This document shows positions 1-6,799 of a DNA stretch of 26,006 nucleotides, piece after piece. The stretch spans positions 1 through 26,006 of the forward strand of contig CAAGMR010000011.1 of NCBI GenBank assembly GCA_900771085.1, read 5' to 3'. Positions within the stretch are counted from its first letter, which is position 1; the number at the start of each line of letters is the position of its first letter. Under the pieces are notes generated by a model. It was not told where the DNA came from. It searched no databases and worked only from the letters and a program-made list of their open reading frames with translations. The position numbers were made by a program, and so were the translations under genes. The stretch is from Clostridia bacterium (GTDB lineage Bacteria; Bacillota; Clostridia; Oscillospirales; Acutalibacteraceae).

Positions 1-6
1 ATTTTT

Positions 7-166
7 AATGGCTGGGATGTTCGTCGATGGGCAAATGAAAGTGAGAATTGACGAAGCTGTTATAATCCCTTTACAGCTTTGTCAAGTCGAGCTTTCCTCT
101 TTGCCCAGAGGCGGGGGTCCTGAACTTTATGTTTGCGATTGCCCATCGACGAACATCCCAGCCATT
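7..166. repeat. Palindromic repeat element, copy 1
   Basis: A 160-base palindromic element. Its ends (7-34 and 139-166) are a perfect 28-base inverted repeat. Positions 22-131 match 1592-1701 at 108 of 110 bases; the differences are at 72 and 116. The centre is a strong hairpin, 48-60 pairing with 73-85 (13 pairs, one G-T) around a 12-base loop. Further out, GGGCAAA at 29-35 can pair with TTTGCCC at 100-106. The same GGGCAA also belongs to the outer 28-base repeat, so two folds compete. Short frames cross it on both strands but share no protein character or proper start site. There is no transposase and no clear target duplication. It could be a non-autonomous mobile element (MITE/REP-like) or a structured RNA; I cannot decide from two copies. 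Confidence 0.85.
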
Positions 167-185
167 TACAGTTACAAAAGAAATA

Positions 186-236
186 TGAAAGGTCGGAACC
201 CCCTCTTTTCTTGGCGGTGGGTGTTCCGACCTTATA
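186..236. repeat. Imperfect hairpin downstream of repeat copy 1
   Basis: AAGGTCGGAAC at 189-199 pairs perfectly with GTTCCGACCTT at 223-233, with some C/G pairing continuing inward. On the plus strand it is not followed by a T run. On the minus strand it is followed by a moderately T-rich stretch, so it could weakly terminate minus-strand transcription. Apart from this hairpin, the repeat before it and the promoter after it, I see nothing in positions 1-340. Confidence 0.6.
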
Positions 237-275
237 TGGATATTGTGCAAAAAAGTTACACATATTTCCAACTTT

Positions 276-307
276 TTGTTTCTTTTTCACGATAGCGGGC
301 ATATAAT
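276..307 (+). promoter_or_regulatory. Probable promoter of the esterase lipoprotein gene
   Basis: A consensus -10 box TATAAT lies at 302-307, with only poor T-rich -35 candidates around 276-284. It is 33 bases upstream of the start at 341, which is preceded by the ribosome site AAAGGGGG. The -10 is clear; the -35 is weak. Confidence 0.5.
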
Positions 308-340
308 GAAGGTGGATAGAAAATTAAAGGGGGCCTTTAT

Positions 341-1510
341 ATGTCAAAGTACACATCAAGAATAGTATCTTTACTTTTAACATTTGTATTTCTGCTTATG
401 CTTACGGCGTGCGATAGCCCCGGAAGCAAGCCATTTCCAAACCCTAGCATAACAACAACCAGCACAACCAGACCTTCATCTACCACAACTGAAACAACAA
501 CAGAGCAGATAATCATAGACGAGCCTATCACTGTAACAAAGTATAGCGATCTTGCCTATGGCTCTGATGGTGCTCAGAAGCTGGACATTTATCTGCCATC
601 CAATGCATCTAAGCAGGCTCATAACGGTCTCGTGCTTGTACTTCATGGTGGAGCATGGGTTGAAGGCGATAAGGCAAGTCTTGCCGACAAGTGGGAAAGA
701 CTTGCAGATGAAGGCTACATCGTAGCATCAATGAACTACAGAATGCCACATTACAGCATAAATGATATGATCAGTGCATTTACATCTTATGGCGTAACGG
801 GTCTTTACAAGTTCTATACAAGCATTGCAAGTCAGGGACTCAATGCTTACACAATCTGCGACGATATTGATGATGCCATCGGTTATCTCGCTTCATGGTT
901 CAGAACAAACGGTATTAACGTAGACGGTATCGCTCTCGGCGGTGAATCAGCAGGTGCACATGAAGCTATGCTTTATGCCTACAATACCAGGAAGTACCAC
1001 CCGGCTATTGATATCAAGTTTGTAATCGACCGCTCAGGTCCTTGCAACATGGACCCTGACCTTTGGGTTCCTGTATATGAGTCAAACTTCAAACTGCTCA
1101 CATTAATCAACAAGGATCTCGACGCTGCAACAGCATCAAAGTACTATGTAACCGGTCTTGATTGCCTTCTTGCAGGTTCATCTGCTCCGGCAGCTTATGT
1201 TTATCCGCAGTTCGCAGCATTCCTTCCATATACATCTGAACAGGGATGGAACGCAATTTGCGGTATCTCACCGGTATCATATGTTAACGCTTCTACAGTT
1301 CCAACCATTTTCTGCTACGGCGAAAATGATACAACCGTTCCAAATACAAGTGCAGCAACACTGAAGAATGCATTTGATAAAGCAGGAAACCATAACTATG
1401 AATACTTCAGTTATGCCCGTTCAGGCCACTTACTCCAGCTTGACCCTGCAACAGAAGCACAGTACAAGGTAACACTTGACAGCTGGCTTGATACCTACTT
1501 CGGTTATTAA
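341..1510 (+). CDS. Secreted lipoprotein alpha/beta-hydrolase (esterase/lipase-like)
   Basis: Likely a membrane-anchored carboxylesterase on the outer face of the cell. Residues 1-24 are a lipoprotein signal with lipobox LTAC, Cys24 being the predicted lipidated residue. A Thr/Ser-rich linker follows (about 38-55), then an alpha/beta-hydrolase domain. Visible catalytic elements are the oxyanion motif HGGAW (102-106), the nucleophile elbow GGESAG with Ser203, Asp330 in GENDTTVP, and His363 in SGH. This order and the HGG motif fit the hormone-sensitive-lipase/BD-FAE-like esterases; the natural substrate cannot be read from the sequence. The start is set by AAAGGGGG just upstream. The gene stands alone, with its own promoter and terminator, between two direct copies of a palindromic repeat. 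It is full length with all triad residues present. Confidence 0.88.
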   Translation: MSKYTSRIVSLLLTFVFLLMLTACDSPGSKPFPNPSITTTSTTRPSSTTTETTTEQIIIDEPITVTKYSDLAYGSDGAQKLDIYLPSNASKQAHNGLVLVLHGGAWVEGDKASLADKWERLADEGYIVASMNYRMPHYSINDMISAFTSYGVTGLYKFYTSIASQGLNAYTICDDIDDAIGYLASWFRTNGINVDGIALGGESAGAHEAMLYAYNTRKYHPAIDIKFVIDRSGPCNMDPDLWVPVYESNFKLLTLINKDLDAATASKYYVTGLDCLLAGSSAPAAYVYPQFAAFLPYTSEQGWNAICGISPVSYVNASTVPTIFCYGENDTTVPNTSAATLKNAFDKAGNHNYEYFSYARSGHLLQLDPATEAQYKVTLDSWLDTYFGY

Positions 1511-1525
1511 TTATCATCGAATAAC

Positions 1526-1556
1526 AAAAGCCCCGACTTAAAGTCGGGGCTTTTTT
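1526..1556. terminator. Intrinsic terminator after the esterase gene
   Basis: The stem GCCCCGACTT (1530-1539) pairs with AAGTCGGGGC (1541-1550) and is followed by TTTTTT. An A-run on the left means it could also stop minus-strand transcripts leaving rqcH. Confidence 0.9.
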
Positions 1557-1577
1557 CTCATATTAAATAGTAATAAT

Positions 1578-1701
1578 AAGTTCAGGGCACCCGTCGATGG
1601 GCAAATGAAAGTGAGAATTGACGAAGCTGTTATAATCCCTTAACAGCTTTGTCAAGTCGAGCTTTCCTCTTTGCCCAGAGGCGGGTGTCCTGAACTTTAT
1701 G
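1578..1701. repeat. Palindromic repeat element, copy 2
   Basis: A palindrome of about 120 bases that folds along its whole length. AAGTTCAGG (1578-1586) pairs with CCTGAACTT (1689-1697), ACCCG (1589-1593) with CGGGT (1682-1686), GGGCAAA (1599-1605) with TTTGCCC (1670-1676), GAAAG (1607-1611) with CTTTC (1662-1666), and 1618-1630 with 1643-1655 around a 12-base loop. Positions 1592-1701 equal 22-131 of copy 1 except for two bases; the left outer arm differs completely. It ends five bases before the rqcH stop codon, so it lies in the 3' untranslated region of that operon. On the minus strand, TTGACA (1655-1650) and TATAAC (1634-1629) lie 15 bases apart, a possible weak promoter inside the core. 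Confidence 0.88.
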
Positions 1702-1706
1702 AATTA

Positions 1707-3485
1707 TTATTTCACTTTGCATTTTTCGGCGAAGTCTTCGTCCGGAACTACGTAGATTGTCCAGTTCTCGTGGTAGATGACTTTGCCTGGTTTTGCACCA
1801 TTAGGCTTCTTCAGGTTCTTAACTAATGTATAGTCAACAGCTACCTTGTCAGCTTCGTGGGCAGTGCTGTTAACGGCTGCGATGATTGCAGCCTCTTCGA
1901 TTGACCGGTCTGATACTTCTCCGTCCCTGTTTTCAATGATAACGTGGGAGCCCGGGAAGTCCTGAGTGTGAAGCCACATATCAAGCTTGTTGGCCTGCTT
2001 CAGTGACATCTTGTCATTCTGGATGTTGTTGCGGCCAACCAGAACACGGTATCCGTCTGTTGTCATATATTCGACAGGAGGGAGGGCTGAAGGCTGCTTT
2101 GCCTGCTTGACCTTCCCGTTTTTGTAGACTTTGGCAGGTGTGTCTTTGAGATATCCTTCTTTCACGAGCTCTTCGCGAATACTGCCGATGTCTCGTTCAG
2201 AGGTTACTCGTGACAATGCATCTATAACGGTTTCAATGTATGAGAGTTCCTCAATGCCGTTGTCAATCTGCTCCTTGAGCTTCTTCTCGGCATTGTAGGT
2301 CTTTCGATAATCCTTATAGTATTTCTGTGCATTAGCTGTTGGAGACAATGCCGGGTTTGCAGGTATATGCATTATTTTATTTTCTTCATAGTAGTTCTCA
2401 AGGTCGTATGATGTCATGCCTTTCTCGAGTCTGTAGAGGTTGGCATTGATAAGTTCAGCGCTGATTCTGAGCTTTTCGCGGTCAACAGACTTTGCGAGTT
2501 CCAGCTTCTGAGTCTCTGTCTTTCGCTGAATGCGGTCTCTTGTGGTAGTAAGGAACTTCTTAAGACTTGCAGTCTTTGAGGCCAGGCGTTCCATGCTGTC
2601 ACGCCTGGAGTAATAGTCATCGAGAAGAGAGGATGGACTCTCGTAAATCTCTTTTGATACGGTATCGCCATACTGGTTGATGTCGATGAAAGAGAAATCA
2701 AAAGGTTTTCCCTGCTCGTTCTTAACAACGCAGAAGGTTCTGTTTTCATCGGTTACTGCTTTTTTAACATCGAGCAGCGGATATTCAAGTTCAAGATAAT
2801 CGTCTTCCGTAAGATCGGAAACGTACTTGTCTTCTCCGATTGCAAGGAAAGCAATTTCTCTTGCGACAACAGGAGAGATACCCATTATTGTGGAGAGAAG
2901 AGCGCCCGAAAGATTTTTACCCTTGAATGTGCGAAGGCGCTCAATTATTTCCTCGAGACTGCAGTCGAGCAGGTCAAGCTTGTCCTGCATTGGAGGCAGT
3001 TCATAAGGAAGACCCGGAAGGATCAGTCTTTTTGAAGACTTTGACGGGTCAACACGTTTCAGGGAATCAATGATTTTTCCGTCAGGGCCAAGCAGCATGA
3101 TGTTGCTGTACTGAGCCATTATTTCAACTGCAATGGAAAGCTTTTCACGGTCGCCAAGTTCATTGGTAGCTTCAAAGTCAAGAAAGAGAATGCGGTCAAG
3201 ACCCTGCTGACGGATGTCCATAAGTGTGGCACCGCCAAGTCTTTTGCGGAGCAGCATGCAGAGCATAGGAGGCTTTGCCGGATTCTCGAAAGCGGCTTTT
3301 GTGATGCTTATGCGCGGACTGTTTGCGCGCGCAGATAAAAGCAGCTTTACACCGCCAAGCGTTCTTGAACGCATGGCAATTACCAGCTCATCTGAAGATG
3401 GCTGGTATATCTTGTCAACCTTGCTGCCGATAAGGCTTTCCAGTTCATATTTTATTGTCCTTAGATAAAGTCCATCTAAAGCCAT
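1707..3485 (-). CDS. rqcH: NFACT-family ribosome quality control factor RqcH
   Basis: Homologue of bacterial RqcH (eukaryotic Rqc2/NEMF, older name fibronectin-binding protein A). It binds peptidyl-tRNA-obstructed 50S subunits and recruits tRNA-Ala to add alanine tails that mark stalled nascent chains for degradation. The 592-residue length is typical. The NFACT-N domain occupies roughly residues 1-200 and contains PPMLCMLLRKRL (72-83) and the Asp97-Arg98 pair that is functionally important in B. subtilis RqcH. A central helical coiled-coil lies around 290-430. A C-terminal NFACT-R domain begins near 470 and includes NKLDMWLHTQDFPGSHVII. It is the last gene of a minus-strand run with trmK and the Nif3-like gene, 13 bases after the latter. 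All three are housekeeping genes, two of them tied to tRNA or ribosome function. Confidence 0.93.
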   Translation of the reverse strand: MALDGLYLRTIKYELESLIGSKVDKIYQPSSDELVIAMRSRTLGGVKLLLSARANSPRISITKAAFENPAKPPMLCMLLRKRLGGATLMDIRQQGLDRILFLDFEATNELGDREKLSIAVEIMAQYSNIMLLGPDGKIIDSLKRVDPSKSSKRLILPGLPYELPPMQDKLDLLDCSLEEIIERLRTFKGKNLSGALLSTIMGISPVVAREIAFLAIGEDKYVSDLTEDDYLELEYPLLDVKKAVTDENRTFCVVKNEQGKPFDFSFIDINQYGDTVSKEIYESPSSLLDDYYSRRDSMERLASKTASLKKFLTTTRDRIQRKTETQKLELAKSVDREKLRISAELINANLYRLEKGMTSYDLENYYEENKIMHIPANPALSPTANAQKYYKDYRKTYNAEKKLKEQIDNGIEELSYIETVIDALSRVTSERDIGSIREELVKEGYLKDTPAKVYKNGKVKQAKQPSALPPVEYMTTDGYRVLVGRNNIQNDKMSLKQANKLDMWLHTQDFPGSHVIIENRDGEVSDRSIEEAAIIAAVNSTAHEADKVAVDYTLVKNLKKPNGAKPGKVIYHENWTIYVVPDEDFAEKCKVK

Positions 3486-3498
3486 TTTATTCTACCTT

Positions 3499-4263
3499 TT
3501 AACCAATATATTTTACCGGAGCATCTTCAATGTAAGATGCCGGAATGTCAGGGTACTCTTCGCTTACGAGAGCCTTTAAAACAGGCATGGAAACTGTTTC
3601 TGTTTCGTAGTGACCTGCCGCGAGAAGAGCTATGTCAAGGTCGATGGCATCGAGAAAATCATTGTGCTTTGCATCGCCTGTCACATAAGCATCTATACCT
3701 TCTGCTTTGAGAGCAGAAAGCATGGATGCGCCTGATCCGCCACAAACAGCAACGGTTTTAATGAGCTTTTCCGGAGATGATACTCTAACAACGGTATCCA
3801 GGGCCACAGAAACAATATCTGCAAACTCCTCTGCAGGTACAGCTGTTTTGAGTTCGCCCTTTCTGAGCATGCAATTTCCGTTTTCATCCGGAACGATCGG
3901 TGTTATGTCAGTAAGTCCGATGATGCCGGCAAGGACATCGTTAACTCCGCCCTGTGCAATATCCCAGCATGTGTGAGCACTGATGATTGCAATATCTTTC
4001 TTTATTGCCTCAAAAACAACAGTATCTGAAAGCACAGACCTGAGCGGGTCAAAAATAACGGGATGGTGAGTTATGAGAAGATTGGCCCCGTCTTCAGCTG
4101 CCTTGTTAAGTGTGCTGATTGTAGGATCAAGTGCAAAGGCAATCTTTTTGACTTCAGCGTCAGGCTTGCCGACGAGAAGACCGCTGTTATCCCAGCTTTC
4201 CTGAGTGTCAAAAGGAGCTATGCCATTAATAAATTCGAAAACATCTTTTACAGTTATTTTCAA
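3499..4263 (-). CDS. Nif3-like dinuclear metal centre protein (YqfO family)
   Basis: A widely conserved dinuclear-metal protein (NIF3/GTP cyclohydrolase I type 2-like), molecular function unsettled. Numbered from the GTG at 4272, the expected metal ligands are present: His69-His70 in THHP, Asp104 in CWDIAQGG, and His221/Glu225 in GHYETE. This is the short form; it lacks the roughly 100-residue PII-like insertion of B. subtilis YqfO. I prefer the TTG at 4263 as start. It forms a TTGA overlap with the trmK stop codon and sits eight bases after GAGAGG, whereas GTG 4272 overlaps that ribosome site. Adjacency to trmK matches the known yqfN-yqfO pairing in Firmicutes. Translation is probably coupled to trmK. 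Confidence 0.9.
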   Translation of the reverse strand: MKITVKDVFEFINGIAPFDTQESWDNSGLLVGKPDAEVKKIAFALDPTISTLNKAAEDGANLLITHHPVIFDPLRSVLSDTVVFEAIKKDIAIISAHTCWDIAQGGVNDVLAGIIGLTDITPIVPDENGNCMLRKGELKTAVPAEEFADIVSVALDTVVRVSSPEKLIKTVAVCGGSGASMLSALKAEGIDAYVTGDAKHNDFLDAIDLDIALLAAGHYETETVSMPVLKALVSEEYPDIPASYIEDAPVKYIG

Positions 4264-4940
4264 TTGATACACCTCTCAATCTCTCTAATTATATCATCGA
4301 GCATTGAAACTTCATTTCTTAATTCCGGATTGGCCGAAATTCCGTTGCGCCTGTTGTTGAGCCGACCAAGAACATGGTTGAAATAATTAAGGCGAGCGGG
4401 AGAGGTACATTTGCCCAGTTCGCCAATGTAGCAATCACTGAGCCTGTACTCTGTTTTTCTGCCTGTCCATCCGGCTTCTATTGCGATATATGTTCTGCCG
4501 TCATCTTCCACGGCATCTTCGCGGATAATCTCAAAGCCGTTGTCGAAGAGGTATTGTCTTACGTCTTCGGCGTGGGTCTGAGGCTGGAGAACGAGATGAG
4601 TACCATCCTTTTTAATCCATGGAGCGGCAGATAATATATCTACCATAAGATTACCGCCCATTCCGCAAATTGAAAAGCTAGAGTAGCTTTTCAGGACATC
4701 TGCGGAAAGGCCATCACTTAAAACAGTATCAATTTTTTCTGAAAGACCTGCTTTCGCAATGGTGTCCTGCGCATTTTTAAGTGGACCTTCACGGAGGTCC
4801 GCTGCAATTGCGTAAGGCACAGTTCCATTCATTACAAGACTTACGGGAAGGTAGGCATGGTCTGTGCCGATATCGGCAAGGCCCAGCCCCAAAGGTACCA
4901 TAGAGGCAGCCATATTAAGTCTTGGTGATAAAGGTGTCAT
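4260..4940 (-). CDS. trmK: tRNA (adenine-22-N1)-methyltransferase TrmK
   Basis: Methylates N1 of A22 in the D-loop region of bacterial tRNAs using S-adenosylmethionine. The 226-residue length fits the family. The SAM-binding motif DIGTDHAYLP occupies 23-32, followed by the acidic AADLR segment near 46-50, the characteristic GMGG motif (93-96), and a C-terminal helical region likely to form the coiled-coil. The start is supported by TAGGAGAAT just upstream. It is the first gene of the trmK/Nif3/rqcH run and overlaps the next gene by four bases if that gene starts at TTG 4263. The upstream PFL gene's terminator (4950-4983) separates it from that unit. Confidence 0.92.
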   Translation of the reverse strand: MTPLSPRLNMAASMVPLGLGLADIGTDHAYLPVSLVMNGTVPYAIAADLREGPLKNAQDTIAKAGLSEKIDTVLSDGLSADVLKSYSSFSICGMGGNLMVDILSAAPWIKKDGTHLVLQPQTHAEDVRQYLFDNGFEIIREDAVEDDGRTYIAIEAGWTGRKTEYRLSDCYIGELGKCTSPARLNYFNHVLGRLNNRRNGISANPELRNEVSMLDDIIREIERCIN

Positions 4941-4949
4941 ACTATTCTC

Positions 4950-4983
4950 CTAAAAACAAGTGCCACCGGTAAAACGGTGGCAC
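4950..4983 (-). terminator. Terminator of the ACT/PFL unit
   Basis: GTGCCACCG (4960-4968) and CGGTGGCAC (4975-4983) form a nine-pair stem. Read on the minus strand it is followed by TTGTTTTTA. It lies between the PFL stop and the trmK start, so trmK needs readthrough or its own promoter. Confidence 0.85.
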
Positions 4984-4996
4984 GTAATACGTCTGA

Positions 4997-6358
4997 TTAG
5001 TTCTTAAGGCTCTGAATTGGAGCAGGGATACGTCCGCCACGGTTGATGAACTTCGCAGGGGAAGCTGTATTAACCGGCATGATTGGAGCGGTACCGAAAA
5101 GTCCGCCGTAATCAAGTTCTTCGCCGGCTTTTTTGCCAACTGCAGGAATAACACGAACGGCAGTAGTCTTTGAGTTAATGAGACCGATTGCTGCTTCGTC
5201 AGCAATGATACCTGAAATAACTTCAGCAGGTGTGTCGCCAGGGATGGCAATCATATCGAGACCTACTGAGCAAACTGCTGTCATAGCTTCAAGCTTTTCA
5301 ATCTTAAGAATACCGGCTCTTGCAACGTCAATCATACCTGCGTCTTCAGATACCGGAATGAATGCGCCTGAAAGACCGCCAACGTGAGATGATGCCATTA
5401 CGCCACCCTTTTTAACGGCATCGTTAAGAAGAGCGAGGCAGGCTGTTGTACCTGCTGCACCACAAGCTTCAAGACCCATTTCTTCGAGTACGTGAGCTAC
5501 AGAGTCGCCAACTGCAGGAGTTGGAGCAAGAGAAAGGTCAACGATTCCAAATGGAACACCAAGTCTTGAGGAAGCTTCGTTTGCAACGAGCTGTCCGACA
5601 CGGGTAATCTTGAATGCTGTTCTCTTAACTTCTTCGGCAACTTCAGTGATGTCGGCATCAGGAATCTTTTCAAGTGCTGAGCGAACTACGCCCGGACCTG
5701 AAACACCAACGTTGATTACACAGTCAGGTTCACCTGCACCGTGGAATGCACCGGCCATGAATGGGTTGTCCTCAGGAGCGTTGCAGAAGACAACAAGCTT
5801 TGATGCCGCTACACATTCTCTGTCGGCAGTGAGTTCTGCACACTGGCGAACAACCTGGCCCATAATCTTAACGGCATCCATATTGATGCCGGCCTTTGTT
5901 GAACCGATGTTAACGCTTGAGCAGATATGGTCTGTAATTGAAAGAGCTTCAGGAATGCTTCTGATGAGAGCTTCATCGCCTGATGCGAAACCTTTCTGAA
6001 CGAGAGCGGAATAACCGCCGAGGTAGTTAACGCCTACTGTGTTAACTGCTCTTTCAAGTGTCTTTGCGTATTTTAAAGGATCTCCGCCTGAAGCACCGAG
6101 AATCATGGAAACCGGAGTAACGGAAATACGCTTGTTGATAATTGGAATACCATACTCGCGTTCGATATCCTCACCGGTCTTTACAAGGTTCTCTGCCTTG
6201 CGGCAAATCTTGTCATATATCTTGTCACATGCTGCATCGATATTACCATCTGCGCAGTCAAGAAGAGAAATACCCATTGTGATAGTACGAATATCAAGGT
6301 TTTCCTCATCAATCATGCGAATAGTCTGCATAATGTCAGCTGTATTAAAGTTTACCAT
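4997..6358 (-). CDS. PFL family protein (UPF0210/DUF711)
   Basis: A member of the UPF0210/DUF711 'PFL' family, a soluble protein conserved in Firmicutes and some archaea. It has a known fold but no established reaction. The 453-residue length is the usual one, and the N-terminus (MVNFNTADIMQTIRMI) and the sequence following are family-typical. The protein is rich in Gly/Ala/Val alternation (for example GVSGPGVVRSAL and SHVGGLSGAFIPVSED), consistent with a large alpha/beta enzyme. No signal peptide or membrane segment is present. It lies 23 bases after the ACT-domain gene; that gene pair is conserved across many genomes, suggesting the small ACT protein regulates or partners this one. The function of both remains unassigned. 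Confidence 0.9.
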   Translation of the reverse strand: MVNFNTADIMQTIRMIDEENLDIRTITMGISLLDCADGNIDAACDKIYDKICRKAENLVKTGEDIEREYGIPIINKRISVTPVSMILGASGGDPLKYAKTLERAVNTVGVNYLGGYSALVQKGFASGDEALIRSIPEALSITDHICSSVNIGSTKAGINMDAVKIMGQVVRQCAELTADRECVAASKLVVFCNAPEDNPFMAGAFHGAGEPDCVINVGVSGPGVVRSALEKIPDADITEVAEEVKRTAFKITRVGQLVANEASSRLGVPFGIVDLSLAPTPAVGDSVAHVLEEMGLEACGAAGTTACLALLNDAVKKGGVMASSHVGGLSGAFIPVSEDAGMIDVARAGILKIEKLEAMTAVCSVGLDMIAIPGDTPAEVISGIIADEAAIGLINSKTTAVRVIPAVGKKAGEELDYGGLFGTAPIMPVNTASPAKFINRGGRIPAPIQSLKN

Positions 6359-6381
6359 GGGTTACACCTCAGATAGTTTTG

Positions 6382-6651
6382 TTAGATTTTGTGCATTGAG
6401 TTAAAGATGTCTTCATGCATAGCATGTATCATGAGGCCGTTTTCTTCGCCGGCTTTCTGAATAGCATCAGCGAACTCGCCGAAGACGGTTGTCTTCTCGT
6501 CAACTTCAACAAGCATAATCATGCAAAAGTTGTCTTCAAGAATAGTCTGAGAAACACCAACAATATTTACATTGTGGTCGGCACAGAATGTTGAAACCTT
6601 TGCGAAAATGCCAACGGTATCTTTTCCTACTACAGTAATAACTGCGCGCAT
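6382..6651 (-). CDS. ACT domain protein (UPF0237 family)
   Basis: An 89-residue stand-alone ACT domain. The opening MRAVITVVGKDTVGIFAKVSTFCADHN gives the first beta strand, the Gly-containing turn and the first helix of the fold; VNIVGVSQTIL and FCMIMLVEV give the later strands. ACT domains usually bind amino acids or other small ligands and dimerise. UPF0237 members are typically encoded next to a UPF0210 gene, as here. The start is well placed after GGGGAGGAAT. A TAGAAT -10-like box at 6692-6697 (minus) may start transcription, but the -35 is poor. Confidence 0.9.
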   Translation of the reverse strand: MRAVITVVGKDTVGIFAKVSTFCADHNVNIVGVSQTILEDNFCMIMLVEVDEKTTVFGEFADAIQKAGEENGLMIHAMHEDIFNSMHKI

Positions 6652-6738
6652 GTTTGTATTCCTCCCCGGGGAAATATTTTTAAGTTGATTTATTCTAACA
6701 CAAACAGGGTTTTCAAAAAACCCGTATATTTAAATATC

Positions 6739-6767
6739 TGTAAATTTTGTTAGCATTATGGTAAAAT
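6739..6767 (+). promoter_or_regulatory. Possible extended -10 promoter of ispE
   Basis: TGGTAAAAT at 6759-6767 is an extended -10 element (TGn plus TAAAAT at 6762-6767). The -35 position (6739-6744) reads TGTAAA, a poor match. The start codon follows at 6800. Confidence 0.45.
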
Positions 6768-6799
6768 ATGGAAGTATTATGTCTCCTGAAAGGGTGTGA

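Noticed and set aside
8..302. Open frames of 66-95 codons on both strands across the first 300 bases
   Set aside because: They run through the palindromic repeat, have no sensible ribosome site or protein-like composition, and overlap each other; the inverted repeat explains the absence of stops.
1..1701. Complete insertion sequence or composite transposon
   Set aside because: No transposase or fragment of one is present, and I could not find convincing target-site duplications at either repeat.
7..1701. CRISPR array
   Set aside because: Only two repeat copies, over 1.4 kb apart with a gene between; no regular spacers and no cas genes.
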